A DNA stretch of 64,000 bases, taken from contig OZ025240.1 in assembly GCA_964019155.1 (NCBI GenBank), positions 31,191,583-31,255,582 of the forward strand, given 5' to 3'. Under the pieces are notes generated by a model that did no database searches, was not told the DNA's origin, and saw only the letters and a program-made list of their open reading frames with translations. Shown here in pieces: positions 23,667-40,409 of the stretch (its first letter is position 1; every line of letters begins with the position of its first letter). The stretch comes from Osedax fenrisi. Lineage: Eukaryota; Annelida; Polychaeta; Sabellida; Siboglinidae. Both the position numbers and the translations under genes were made by a program.

Positions 23667-26224
23667 AACATATAAACATATAAAAATATATATTTAAACT
23701 GATACGCATAGGCGATAATGTTTCCGATGTAAATGCTATAAATTATTTCGATTCAAAAAAATATATACTTATATTCAAATGCATTCGATATGTATTATTA
23801 GTATTATATTTATGTATTGATACCTGTAGCTATCGCAAAATAACAATAACGCAGGTAAATATTAATAATAATAATTAGTAGTAAAGTAATAATATGACAG
23901 GCGATATAGTGATTTATATTAATTATTAGTTCCCTATGGTTTAGATGGACGATCGCTTGCATATCTAGCATAACTACTATATATCATATAACTATATTAT
24001 ATAGTAAACATTATGGAATATAGATAAATAGACAAATAGATTATATATTTTTAAATAGAGTAATTAGTAGGTATTAATCAAAATCGTATTAAAAGTGTTC
24101 GATCAAAAAATATGTTTGCGGAATAGTTTTCCAACTTCCAAACTTCAACACTCGCGTATCTATCCGCATAGCATACAGTAATACAGCTAGCATGTAGTAG
24201 TTGATAGCTAACTTTCATTATTACTACCATAGCTAGCATATAGCATATAGCATATAGCATATAGCATATAGCATATTGTATATAATAGTCCTCTATATTA
24301 TTGTTGTCCGTGGTATATTCAATGTTTATTATTATTAAATTATTATCGTATTACTATTATTTTATTATTATTTTCTTCCCGCACGAGCGAAGGGGTCTAC
24401 ATGACCCTATTTTAGTGAAAATAAACCTAATATCATCATCATCATCATCATATATACTATAGTATATAGTATATAGTATGTAGTATAGCATACGTTGTCT
24501 AGCCTAACCTTCATTATAAGATCCTTAGTGACGTCCGTCGAGTCGAGTGTTTCGTTGTCGGTGATGTAGTTCTTAGCGGCCTCGTCTGATTCTTCGAGAC
24601 TGCAGCCCGACTTCAGCGACAGTACTATCGGACTAGGGAATATACTCTCACTGCGAATGTATTCGGTGTGTAAATAACGCATGATTTCTCAGTAAAACTA
24701 GTGTCAATTGAGGCTGCACTCGCCACTATTCGAGATATAAAGCTGCATAAAGCTGCTTCACATTATTCGTTTTAAAACATTTACTAGATATTGTGAAAGT
24801 CAAAGATATAAGATTTTATAAAACGGTAATTTATATAAACGCACCCCCAAAGGCATGCGTCGATCTGCCCTATAACTATATGTAATATATAGCTGTTCAC
24901 ACTACCAGATTTGGTAGATTTATTAGATTTAATCAAGTACATTTTACCTATTAATAGATTACTAACAATTCTATTATTTCCGGGTCACATGGTTGATCTC
25001 TTTGATCGTTGTGTGTTTCATGATTAACCTACATGTACAAGATAATGACATTAGATGCTAGTTTATCATATCTTACACATATCATATCATACACAAAAAT
25101 ATTAAAGTTCAGTCTATATTTGAAAAAAATTATTTTTCACTTTAATATTAATTTTTTAATATTATTTTATTAAAAATAAAATTTATATAATCATAAATAT
25201 ATTTAATTATTGCTATGATCAATAGTATTAATACTCAATTAATATTTTATTATTTTATAAATTGATAATTCTCTATTTATGTAACAGGTTATTATATACA
25301 AATATTTTATAATTCTATATTATTAAATGATTATAATAATATATATATATATAATTTGATAATCAAAATTATTTAAAAATATATAAATATCATATTATGT
25401 AATAATGATGTAATATAAGTGATACATACTTTCTCTCTCATCGTTACAGTGTTCTCCTTGTTGTCCATTGTTTTATCTTCACTTCCTTTGTCTTCTTCAA
25501 TTAATTGTATTTTACCTAATTCAATAGTCAATAGTATCTATATATATATATATATATATATACATAAATGTTATAATCATTGCTTATCAATATGACCTAG
25601 GAATAATAACCTTCGGCTGGATAAGGAAAAGATGTACTTCCGTACCCGCTACTCGACATTGAAGAGCTCCTAGCTGACCTTGAGAAGTGTTTTATTAACT
25701 GCGGACCTTGGCATGCATTTCCTTTATTATCAAAAGACTGTGAAATAGTGTACATTGAAATATTGTAATAAATATACACTAATATACATACACATATATA
25801 TATAATTGTATGTATTATTTCTCTAGACATATCAATTTCATTCGAAGATCATAAGGAATGCAATGTGAATGATATATGTCCTATTCAGCCAGGTATATTC
25901 AACCTACCTGAACTGTACATTAGTTACACTGTTTACAGACTTGTTAGCAGTTGTTACCCCTAGCACGGGACATATGTACATATCATTAGCTACATGACAT
26001 TAGCTACATATAATAAGCTACATAACATATGTTACCATTGTATATTAGTGGTCAAGAGTCCTGACTCAGGATAATAATTTCAAAGACTATATATGTATAG
26101 TATAGGTTATGTATGCATATATTTAAATACAATTTAGATATATATATATATATTCTATTGAATAATAAAGTAATTAATAATCAAAAGTAGTGTATCAGAT
26201 CATAGGAATATTTGGTAACGTATA

Positions 26225-26280
<56 letters not shown>

Positions 26281-27340
26281 TATATATAATTCACAATACC
26301 TGCATAAACACATAATACATACAACATTGGAGCATACCCTGCTTAATCATGCTAATAATCATGCCAAATTATATTATATAATAAAATATATTTATTTATA
26401 TATATATAATAAAATATATTTATTTATATATATATATATAAATATATTCGATATATACAAATATATGTATTATATCTTCTATGTATATTAATATTCCTGT
26501 GTAAAGAATGTTTTGGATCGCTGCCATTATATATTAATAATTAATAATAAATAATCTCATATTATTAATTATTCTCATAGTATCTACTTTCATATAACTT
26601 CTAGGCATTTTTAAATACTTCCAATGTACATCAATTATATTATACCATCGGTACTGATACTTTATAACTGATGTAATTATAGACTAAGGAGTAGCATGTG
26701 CATACACACGCATACACACACACGCACCCACCTACATATACATAAACATACATACACACGCACATATAAACACACACACACACACACATCCCCCCTCACA
26801 TACACACCCCCCTCACACACCCCCACATACCCCAGCCTAACCTGGAACAACTGCACGTGATACCGCTGCCACTTCGACTCATAGAAGTTGACCGCGTGAA
26901 GGGAGTGTCTGCTCTTGCCTGACATCGGGCCGAAGTCTTGCACTCCCAAGGATGAATAGTGACCTCCCAACATCTGCATGTACGCTTCCACTGTATGCAA
27001 TGGGGTTGTCGAGGTCAGATCTATAGTAACTACACGCTGGTCTTACTATAGTATGTTGTCTATACTATTATATACCATAATTATTATATATAATATAATT
27101 AACTATATCATAAACTATACAACTTAGACGTATCACATAAATACTATAGTAATATACTACATGCATTTAATAATAATATTATTATGCAAAATTCATATGT
27201 ATATATATATATATAAATTAGCAGATATAATTGATAATAATAATAGTTATAGATCATCTTACTAATAATATATGTATAATTATTCATATTATTATTTACA
27301 TTATCATATTTATATTTTACATAAACTAAAATAATAAATA

Positions 27341-27382
<42 letters not shown>

Positions 27383-27561
27383 TTTTTTCTTCTAATTACA
27401 TTAATAAAATATTTCCTTGTCATATTTTTAATTATATTATCTAATATGTTGTTGTTTAATTAGTCATATTTTCATTAATTTAATTAATAATAAATTGAAT
27501 ATTGAACACTGTGTGTGTATTAATTAATTTATAATATAACCTCGACTACCTATCTAATAAC

Positions 27562-27621
<60 letters not shown>

Positions 27622-30437
27622 TTATATACATTTAATATAGTATATATATAAATATATTTCGTAATCTATAAACGTAAATAATCAATATAATTCACTATCT
27701 TTACTAATCTTTAGGTTATCTAAATATAGGACTAATCTTAAGTAAGTTTAAGGACATGACTTTAGTTATTAATAATCACTCGATACACATTATAAACATG
27801 TGCATAACATATATATTGTTGCATACATTTCAACGGCACTTATAATCCAATGTTTTATTTTTATTTTACTTCTCCGTTTATTTCTTGTTTTTTTGTATCG
27901 TGTCGCTTTGTCTTACTGTTATCACATTTATATATTTTGTTTATATATGATATATAATTATATGTTTATATATAAGTATATCTTTCTTTATATAAATCCT
28001 GTAATTCAATAAACTTTTGATCTATCTATCTATCTATATATATCAATCACATAATCGATAAAGATAGCAAGTTCGGCAGATAATTTACAGCCACTTGATC
28101 ACGGTAGAGTTACACATATATATATATACATATATATCATATATGCGATTGAAATATAGATATGTGACACATATAATAATCTATTTTGTTAAAATATAGT
28201 ATACTATTATATACGAATATGAGGCGTATTTACCGTGTCGTTTAGTTTTCGGAACCAATACATTTTTATGCAGAATATTCGTTGCGAATTCCTCGTACGT
28301 ATCCTCCTCTTCTTCCCCCGCTCCCGCTCCTCCTCCTCCTCCTCCGCCGGTCCCATTTGACCCGTCACCAGGTTCGCCGTCCTCGTATCGCTGGTCTACG
28401 CCCCGACACGAGATGAACGCCGCCGGCTGAGCTAAGATCCGATTGGTCAGGTCGTCGGCGTTTATGGTTTGTCGGCACGTAAAGCGTTCCTTAGACAGCG
28501 ACATCTGTAAAGTAACGCAGGGTATCGTTGCAGCAGAAGTTATATATGGGTGTATATTGTCTGCATCATAGTCATAGAAATAGTAATACTAATAATAATA
28601 ATAATTTAATAATTTTAATAACTTTTAATAATTTGTAAAATTAATTCAGTATATTATACATACTTTTATTGACACAACATTAATATATTATTATGTACAC
28701 GGTAGATTTCTGCAATTATATTTTCAAGTAATAAACTCTCTAATGTTCATATAATGTTCATATTACCTCCATATACTATATACTAGCTAGCCACTCACTG
28801 AAGCGATTATATCTAATACAATTGAATTATTCAACTATTTCTTAGAACTAACTAAACTCTCATAATTAACTTCCCACTATAACCTACCTATCTCTTATAC
28901 AAACATATTATGTATATACATAATGCATAATTAGTAGTGTGATAGAAAATTACTTATTCTGTACTAGCGAATGAGTTATAACTTACAACAATATTCTAGA
29001 TTTACAAATAGTCTAGAAATAAATGTGAAACACAAATAGAAATCAGCAAATAAATTAGCTAATAATGTGATCGTGATCATTAGCTACCAGATGAAATGTA
29101 AATCATAATATAGAGAACATCTCTTTCAGAAATATGTCCCCAAATATACTTTGATACAATTATACACCAATAATAGTATGAACACGATATACACGTATAT
29201 GTAATCATAATAATCATAATAATATAATTATTAGAAGAATGTTATCTCGCTCTCTTTCATAGTTTTAATATATATTTTATTTCTCCTAAATGACTTCAAA
29301 ATAAAATGCAAACTATTGTTGTCAACCATTCTATATCGTCTATGTAATCGCATAAAGTTGTCACCATACTTCATCGACTATACACACACACACACACACG
29401 CGAAGAGATGATATTCATAAGCGAGTTGACACGTGTAAGAGCCACAACGAGAGTGCGAGTGTGCGAACCTGCATCGAGGTGCAGGTGGTCGACGTGGTCT
29501 TAGTGTGATAGCCGGACACGATGCCCTCCTCGGTGCTGGACTCTGTGGTCAGCGACGACGTCATCGAAGCGGACGCAGGGAATAGGGAATCCTCAGGCGG
29601 GGCGACGGTGGGGATAGGGGCCGTGGTGGGGGGAGGGGGGCTTCCGTTATAGCTAGCAGAGGTTGCCCCCGAAGATGAAGACGATGAGGATGAGGATGAG
29701 GAGGATGCGGAGGAGGAGCTAGTGGTGGATCCCGGCGGTCCGTGCTCCGATACCTTAGTAACCACGGTAACCGAGTTCTCGAACCCCCCGACGGGTGTCG
29801 CCACTTCTACTACGGGCGACGATTTCGAGAGGCGCTTCTTCTCGGGTAGTTTAGGCGGACTTTCGGAGCGAAGTTTGTCGCGTAATGACAATTGTTCTAC
29901 TGACAGAGGTGAACTGCTCGAATGACACGGGTCACTGTACGTACATCTGTAACGGTGTATATAATATTAGATTCTGTAGCATAAATACTAATATAAGTGT
30001 ATATAAAATCGGACACTATTAAATTAATCCGTATAAAATTTCACATATATTTTTAAAATATTCTAAAATATTTATATTTTGTTATTTGTTATATTATGTT
30101 GATGGAATCCTTTCCACCCCGTCCAGGAAATTGGATTATTTTTTTACTTTGAATCATTTATTTATACACAATTATTTAATATCACTTCTAAATATTATTC
30201 TAAGATCTATTTTATTGATTCGGACATGGCTTGATCCCATATCCAACTGAGCCATTCGTGCAGTTATGACATGGCTAAATAATATATATTATATATATAG
30301 TTTTTATATATTTATATTTGGGAATTATATATATTATTAGTAGTTAGGTAGTGATATAATACCTGTATATACTACACATTAATCGTATGCACATATATAT
30401 TGTATGCATACACACAGGCAAGTGTTGTACAGTGTAC

Positions 30438-30515
<78 letters not shown>

Positions 30516-30665
30516 CACACATGTGTATTTATATTTAGTACTGCTCATAATATATATTTATCTAAATAAATTGATTCTATAAATAAATAATATTTATTTA
30601 TAGTTATATAACATTCCTATAGATATAAATTAATAGATCTTTTTTATTTATTAACATCGCTACCA

Positions 30666-30737
<72 letters not shown>

Positions 30738-33495
30738 TGACCCTCTTATGGGAAGATCAGGTAAAGGAGGTTTGGGAGGAGGGATATCTTCAGGTTTCAC
30801 ATCCGGAATACCATTACTTGATTGCAATGAGGTGGTCAACTCTATGAGGTCCTTCTCTCTTGGTGTTAGTGGTACTTCTGGGTAGGAACATCTTTGATCC
30901 GGTATACTTTTAAGTTGTAATTAATAATTAGTTAATTAATAATTAAGTAATTAAGTAAGTATGTAAGTATGTAATTGAGTAAGTAAGTAAGTAAGTAAAT
31001 AAATAAGTAAGTAACCAAGTAAATAAATAAATAAGTAAGTAAATGAGTAATAAATGTCATAAACTATAATCAAATGTCATCCCGTCAAACAAAAAATCAT
31101 TACTAACGGATTTTCATTATCAGATAAAGTTATCTCTTTGACCTTTGAAGGTCGTCTCATCTGAACTCCGAACACTGACTTCTTATTTTTGTGTTCAGAC
31201 AATGTTTTAGCTACTTCTATCTTCTCTAAAGCTGTGCTGACTAGCTCATCTACCCCTTCTATTAAAGTCTGTGGGAAATAGAGAGGTCATGATTATTATA
31301 ATTCTAGCTCTAATAGTAGTATAATGGTGGGCATAATAGTAGCTGTAATATTGGGTATAATATTGGGTATAATATTGGGTGTAATATTGGGTGTAATAGT
31401 GGGTGTAATAGTGGGTATAATATTGGGTGTAATATTGGGTATAATATTGGGTGTAATAGTGGGCATAATAGTAGCTGTAATATTGGGTGTAATATTGGGT
31501 GTAATATTGGGTATAATATTGGGTGTAATAGTGGGTGTAATAGTGGGTGTAATATTGGGTGTAATAGTGGGTGTAATATTGGGTATAATATTGGGTATAA
31601 TATTGGGTGTAATATTGGGTATAATATTGGGTGTAATAGTGGGTGTAATAGTGGGTGTAATATTGGGTGTAATAGTGGGTGTAATATTGGGTATAATATT
31701 GGGTGTAATAGTGGGTGTAATAGTGGGTGTAATATTGGGTGTAATAGTGGGTGTAATATTGGGTATAATATTGGGTGTAATAGTGGGTGTAATATTGGGT
31801 ATAATATTGGGTATAATATTGGGTGTAATATTGGGTATAATATTGGGTGTAATAGTGGGTGTAATAGTGGGTGTAATATTGGGTGTAATATTGGGTATAA
31901 TATTGGGTATAATATTGGGTGTAATAGTGGGTGTAATAGTGGGTGTAATATTGGGTGTAATAGTGGGTGTAATATTGGGTGTAATAGTGGGTGTAATAGT
32001 GGGCATAATAGTGGGTGTAATATTGCGTGTAATAGTGGGCATAATAGTGGGTGTAATATTGGGTGTAATAGTGGGTGTAATAGTTGATGTAATATTGGGT
32101 GTAATATTGGGTGTAATATTGGGTGTAATATTGGGTATTATATTGGGTGTAATAGTAGGTGTAATATTGGGTGTAATATTGGGTGTAATATTGGGTATAA
32201 TATTGGGTGTAATAGTAGGTGTAATATTGGGTATAATATTGCGTGTAATAGTTGGCATAATAGTGGGTGTAATATTGGGTGTAATAGTTGATGTAATATT
32301 GGGTGTAATATTGGGTGTAAGAGTGGGTGTAATAGTGGGTGTAATAGTGGGCGTGTGTTAGATAATTATAGATGTGACAGATATCCTGTACTAGATCCGC
32401 ATACTTGATACAAAGATATATAACGTAACTATGCTGCATCAGTAGACATTTGAATATATCAACATTGCCATTACAATTGTTAATTTATTTGCGATATGTA
32501 TTTATAACCTAATTATTTAATTATAAATTAGATATAACACTTCCCATAGTTTTATAAAGGTGTATACATATATTAGTTATAGTTATTATAAATAATGGCT
32601 TATTTATATGTTACTAGTTAGATAATAGTTATATATCATACATCGAAAAAATCCAATACATTATCCATGTATACGATAATATGAATACGTATACGTTCAT
32701 AGTAATGGTAGTGACCTCAAATGGATTAACTTCGATATTCTAAACTTACAATCTGTTAAATTATGTGATTTATCTTCTGAACCCTGACCTCTACTCTACG
32801 GTGTCCGGCAAGGTTATTTCCTAGGCCCACTTCTATTCTCCATATATATATATAGCACCTATAAGGTCTATTATATCTGCATTTCCTGGCTTTTCTATCA
32901 TATATATGCTGCTGATATCCAACTCTACTTCTTCCCTACTATATCTACTCCAGATAATTCTCAACTAGTTGTGTGTGCCTCCTCTATTAAATACTGCCTT
33001 CTTTCCAACAATCTTCTACTAAATACCTCAACAACTACCTACTCAATATACCTACGATTCCCCATCATTCCATTCCTTTTACTTTGACTAGTCAGTCCTC
33101 AATCTTGGTGTCTTTTTAACTATGATCTATCCTTTTCTAGCCGTATAGCAAAATTTCAAAACTGATAATTATCATTTATTTAGAATCAGAAGTATATTAG
33201 TATCCGTAAACATATTACTAGTCCCCTATGTGCTGTTCTTGTTAATTCACTTATAATTTATCGTATTGATTATTGTTCTTCTTTACTATATAATCTTCAT
33301 GCCCTATTACACAGAATCATCAGATCATCCATACAATCCATGTTCAATGTTAGCAAATCTGATCATACCTCTACTGACTATAGTCTGTATAGTAAGTATA
33401 CTTTCAACCTCTACCACACTGGTTCCTCTATACAAATTATCACAAATTTGACTCCTTTATATCACCCATAAATCTATATATTCCTCCATTGCTTC

Positions 33496-33527
<32 letters not shown>

Positions 33528-34133
33528 TTGATTTACTATTAATTCTTTAAACCACCCACAATACAAGTTAAAGTTCCACTATATATCTCATTATCCCACA
33601 GCCATCCTCCCCTAAATTCCTGAAGCGCTCAGTCTCATACATTATTCCATCTATCTGGAATGTACAACCTCCATATATAAGTTCCATTCAATCTCCAACC
33701 TCCTCCAATACTCATCTCAAGTCATATATATCCTATATCTAATTTCTACGTTATTTTTACTTCCACTTTGTTCCGTTAGTTTTTCCATTTTTTGTTGTTG
33801 TTGTGTTTTATTTTTTATTATTTATTTTACATGCACCAGGAGGGTCATCACTTTCTAACAATCCATAATTTATCATAATTTATATATATATGTATTCATA
33901 TATCTTATATATATATTGTATCAGAGACGAATCAAGCACAAAATCAACTTAAAAACACACCAGTATTAATATATATTATAGAATAGTGTGGGTGTGTATA
34001 GCATGGTGTGGGTGTGTGTATAGCACATATATGGCAAAGTATATTAGTAAAGCTATAACAAATAGGCAAAGCTTTTAAAATACACATGAATAAATACATG
34101 AATAAATAGTGTTTATATTATTATAATAACATA

Positions 34134-34169
<36 letters not shown>

Positions 34170-34345
34170 GATTAGAGATATATAATAATAGAGTTAATTA
34201 GTTATGTATTAATATAAAGTATACTTTATATATGATCTTAAAATAATTGTATTATAAATTACAATATATTACATATACTTAACAAATACATATACTTTAT
34301 CATATTAATATTAAATATGTTAATTAATATATGTTATATTTTTGT

Positions 34346-34420
<75 letters not shown>

Positions 34421-34422
34421 GT

Positions 34423-34494
<72 letters not shown>

Positions 34495-37146
34495 ATATAT
34501 ATATATTTATATATATACAATACACACACACATTTATAATAGAGGTTATGATATTTTATAATATAGTAGAAAGCTGTAATACAAGATATATCACACACTT
34601 GCACCGGTACGATTGCATCATCTGATAACAAACATCTCGTTGTTGTTTATGACGCAATAGAGTACAATTAGTACGTATGTGAGCGTATGCTCGTGTATGT
34701 ATGTATGTATGTATGTATGTATGTATGTATGTATGTATGTGTGCTAGTTATTGAATGTAATATATATATATATATATGTGTGTGAAAAAGCGAATGGAAT
34801 ATATATATATATATATCTCCACTTTAGCTGATATAGAGTATAGGATGGGGCGGGAACCATGGCGAGTGGGAAGGTTAACCACTGACCTTGATGACACTTT
34901 GCGAAGCTATGATCGTCTGATCGCTGAGTTTAGGCGTGACCTCTCGACCTTCAATAGCTAGTGACACGTGATCTACCCATCTGACTAGTCGCGCTAGACC
35001 GTGGAATACAGTGTGCTGGTGTTTCTTCATGAGGGTGCTAAACGAAGGGTGCAGTAGGGTGCAGTAGGGTGGGGTAAAGTATATCGCTAGGGGCTGGGCT
35101 TTGTACATCGCTAATTAAACTGTAAATAAATATTAACAAAATGAACCATACCAAGTGCCCTAAGTGTCCTTACATTGTAATGTATGTGAATACTATTACA
35201 GAATGTTGTTATCGACGTAATAGTAATACCTCCTTTAACCGAAGTTATAGGAGGTATTGGTAATAGGTTAGGTTGTAATATCGAGGAGGTGGTGTACAGG
35301 GGTTACACTGCGCGCGGTATTTACACGTGTTACTATAGAGGATATAATGCACTACTTTACCACTTACATATATATCCAGTTATACATAAACAGAATATGT
35401 ATAACTATCTAACACAAGACATATTATTATACGAAATAATATGTAATAATGTATTTTATTATTAATTTTGATTTTTTGTTAAACGTATCAAAATATGCGT
35501 ATACATGTGTAGTATAATAATTTATATGTATACAACCTACATATACATAGTATGTATTATTTATATGTATTAAATCTTCCTATTATACAGTGAAGTTGTA
35601 AGTTAATCAATTAAAAGTCACACTAAATACACACACTGACCTAGTCGAGTTGTCCACATACTTGTCCAGTATCTGGTTCAGTTCCATGATGCTCTCCAGC
35701 ACCACGGACACGGCACCCGGAAGTATCAGTACGGCGCTCTTAGCAACTGCGTCCTTGACAAAGGTCAGCGAGGTCACCACTCTCTCCTTCTTCTCTACTA
35801 TTCTCTCGGTGGTCTATAGAGAGGTAAGAGGGACGTTACTATGGTTACTATGTATGTACGCTCGGTGTACCATGGTACACACCGAGCGGTACCTGGTACC
35901 TGCAGGTACAGGAACGCATTTATATTGGGAGAGGCGTGTTATTTTATTATATGTATAAATTATCGTTTATAGAATGTATTAATATCTCATCGGAAACTCA
36001 TTATACTATACTACGTGTTAATAAAATATTACACACTATACATACAGATGTTTCTAATGATGCTTCGCAAAATCTTTGCTATAAGTGTATAAGTGTATAT
36101 ATATAAATCAGCTAATCGAATGCAGGAAGTAATGTTAATAAGACTATAATAAGAATTATATTATGAAAAATTACAAATCATAAACGTTTATGTCCTCTTT
36201 ATAGGTTTATGTATTCATGATTATTAATGTATTTAACAAGTCATGTTTTTATTTCTATACATGCGAATGTAGGACCTACAATGTAGGTGTATTGCTTATG
36301 ATGTGTATGTGTATATGTATGTTCGTGCATGTGCATGTGTGTGTGCGTGTGCGCGTGTGTTGGTCTATTTACTCAAGTTGATTAGTTCTCATACCGGCCG
36401 CCAGCGCGTCTGTTAATCGCTTGTTATCCTACAGGGGGCGCCGCCTGTAGTACCGGACACGTGGACATAAGTCCTCGGTAGCAGTAAATAACCGCAGCAA
36501 TAACAGTCACAGTGCTGCCAGCATTCCCCCTGGATGTAATTAACCGCACTAGATGTACGAATAACAATTGTTATTGGTTTGAAAACTGCACCGGTCTATA
36601 CGATGTATTGTTGTTAGCATATAATGACCCCACACTCACACACACACACACACACACATACACACACACTCACACACACATACACGCACACACACACACG
36701 CGCGCGCTCGCACACACACACACATGTCTGGAGACACGTGCATTGCACGTCATGCATACACATTAATATATATATATATTTATATATATGTATATATAAA
36801 TAACTATGTGATTTATATATGCTATAGATATGCATGTATACAATAGACAGTGAAGTTAAATATATTATGTATACACTATACAACTGTTAGTTTATATAAC
36901 GTATACTCTTTGAAGTTGTACCTTTAAAGGCCGCACACCTCTACCAACACAAAACCGTCATTGTGTTATAACTGTTACATAACAGTCGTCACAAGCCACG
37001 CCTACTTACCATCGATATAAAGAAATTTTTATATCGAAAGAATATATCGCCTTTCTTTATATCCTAGATGCTACTTAAACTGTGTACATATGTTATGTTA
37101 TGTTACACAGACGTGCAAGTAACATCCATATGTATCGTAACTACAT

Positions 37147-37207
<61 letters not shown>

Positions 37208-39305
37208 ATAAGTAATCACACAAACTGTACGACGAACAGACACACTTCACCACGTGTCTTTCTCATACACGAACGAGTTCTAGGTATACACTCTAGGTAT
37301 ACACTCTAGGTATACCACGTCCCCATCTATAATGTAGCCTACAACTTATAGGACGCATGTAGGCCAAGTCGTGCGGCGAATTATGAACTATAGTCTAGAA
37401 TAGTCTACACGTTCATTACGCAATACCGACTTCTTTACGCAGAATGATCGCCTATTATATAATCGATGTCATAAACAATAGGAAAAAAATACAATTTAAT
37501 GATACATTTACTTTTTCCGGTACATATCATATCGATTCAGAATGATCATACACGCACACACACGCACACACACACGCACACACACACGCGCACACAAACA
37601 CGCACACACACACACGCGGTAACAATAACGTAAACAGAAACTAAAGTTATCCGCTCGACGAGGTACAGTGTTACCATAGCGACCGACTGTTTATTTTCTG
37701 CGTGACTAGAAACGTAATTAATTAGTAGAACTATGGACTACATAGTATCACCCCGTAACAGAAATACGTTAATGAATGCCTAATTCATCTCACTTAAGAT
37801 AACTAGACACTATATGACTATAGACACACACTGTATATATATTCACATGGAGGGTATAATTACCCGTCATATACGACGTATACGATGTTCCTACGTATAT
37901 ATACGACATAACAGTGCATGATTCACCCTATCCGGGTTTTTATCAGATACAATCGCACCTTTGTTAACAAACTACACCTGTAGTCAGTGACACGATCGTC
38001 GGTTTAGAATACAACATTACATGATGAAGTATTGTAGCTATAAGTATATATATATATATTTCGTGTAATGTAGTTTAATGTATACACTATAGTGTACACT
38101 GAAATAGTGCGTAGTGCATCGTGCGTAATGCATCGTGCGTATGCGATGTCGTAATAATAGTATATTATAGATATATCGTAATATACTGCAGTATACACTG
38201 TACAGTGTACACGATGTGTAAGATATCGCGTGCTTACTATTACGCAATACCACGTGGTATCACGTGATCATACTAACGCAACCCTTTACGCAGCGAGCGT
38301 CGTATAACGTACGATATCGTCACGTGGCCTAACGCTATAAGCGTAATATAGCTATCTGTTCTGTATGCGTTCAATGGTGTTGATACTGCAGACGGTTTAC
38401 AATATCTATCCTAAAGGTGGATTGCCTGCATACCTTATAAGCGACTTACATGTATTCAACTACTTCTCTTCATAATCATACGCATTCCTACAATATATTA
38501 TATATATGGCAGGTATACCTGCGTATATTAAATGTAAGGTAGAGATAATTATTTAATATGACGGATGATAGAGGTATGAAACATGTCTAATCTGATGTGC
38601 ATTACAATTACTACATTGAACACCCATACCCTTCCATTGTTATACATTATTATACTTCCGCTATGAATAACTTTAATTCATACCTTCCCCTATCCGAATT
38701 TCGTATGTTTCATATATTTCCAAGACCCCGCTTTTATTTGAATATTGACAGATTATTTGTTACTATTGTTTATTACTTGTTTTTATCTTATTTTATATGA
38801 ACTACGAGAGGTGCCATTAATGATGAGTCATAATAATAAAGTGACTCACCACTTTATCAGTATATCCGCAGGAATACTAGTATCATGGTATATTTATGTT
38901 ATTTTCATCGTCATTATATAGGATATTTTTAGATTATAATGAATATGTATAACGTTATTATAATATATTATATATTAATCTTTTAAGTGATATATAATGT
39001 CGATATTCTACAACATTATTAAATACTTATGCCGTACTTTGTAATATCATTCCAGGTCTATATTACACATCTATAGACATACACATCTGAACATGTTATA
39101 TGATAATGATGTATCCGTATACGTTCTGATATATAACATTACCACAATCACATAGATTTAAGTGTTAAGCCTTGGATTATAAGCCTTGTAAAGCGTATAA
39201 GTTTGTATGCAATAAGCATATTGCTCTCGAATGTACCACTAGTTCTGGCCTAAAGTACAATCCATACATTATGACATTCATCTATAATGTTATACATGCA
39301 TACTA

Positions 39306-39353
<48 letters not shown>

Positions 39354-39540
39354 TACTATAGCATATACTATGCATATATACATATGTTATATCTGGTGTA
39401 TATATACATATGGTATTCGCCGCGAATAATTCGCGCACATATACAATTGTATTTATGATTTTGTTATTGTAAATATTGCATCAGTATAACAATATCAATA
39501 TTTCTCTATACATATATAAATATAACTATAGTATAATATA

Positions 39541-39578
<38 letters not shown>

Positions 39579-40234
39579 TTACAATTGGATAGAAGTTATC
39601 ACCTCCCCATGAATCCCATGAGAATATTTCGTATGCTTACATATTTATAGTAGATATATTTTCTATCGCAACAAACACATACACACATACGTAAATATAT
39701 ATCCACACATACACCCATATACACACACCCACATCCACACACTCCCATACACACACACACCTACACACACACACACATAGGTACATTGTAACGTGTAGTC
39801 GCCATGCCGTATATATATTGTTAGTTTGGTGGAATCCTTTCATCCCATCCAGGAACTTACATCGCTCTCGTGGTAAGGCATCCATTGTTTTTACGAGACC
39901 TGCTCATTGTTGTATATACAGTGTATACTATACACTATTATATAATATCACTTCTAAATATGGTGTTAAGACCTATTGTAACACGTGTTAAACCTTGCCT
40001 TATATAGTATTCACTAGTGATGAAAATGATGCCCTAAGTATCGATGTAGTATTAGCTACAGTATCAGCTACCTAAAGTCTTAACTCGGCTTTTGCTCATT
40101 TGGCCAGGGTCTCTGGGACGGGCTAGTTTTATTTGTCCGAAAATGAAAGTCTCAGCAATGCATCAATAACGAAAAGTATCGGCTCGGCATTATAAAGATC
40201 GTCACCATTTACATCACTGGTATTACACACATGA

Positions 40235-40282
<48 letters not shown>

Positions 40283-40329
40283 ATAGGGCAATATCCTTAG
40301 TAAAATGTATCATGGATTAAAAGTTTACT

Positions 40330-40409
<80 letters not shown>

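Noticed and set aside
31246..32439. Frames of 320-397 codons on both strands
   Set aside because: Product of a 12-bp minisatellite; no sequence other than the repeat, and overlapping frames on both strands.
34317..34631. Cys/Val and Thr/His repeat frames
   Set aside because: Translation of (TG)n and (TA)n microsatellites.
38597..38800. 67-codon frame, hydrophobic
   Set aside because: No family features; composition like the 3' region of LINEs, with no clear ends.
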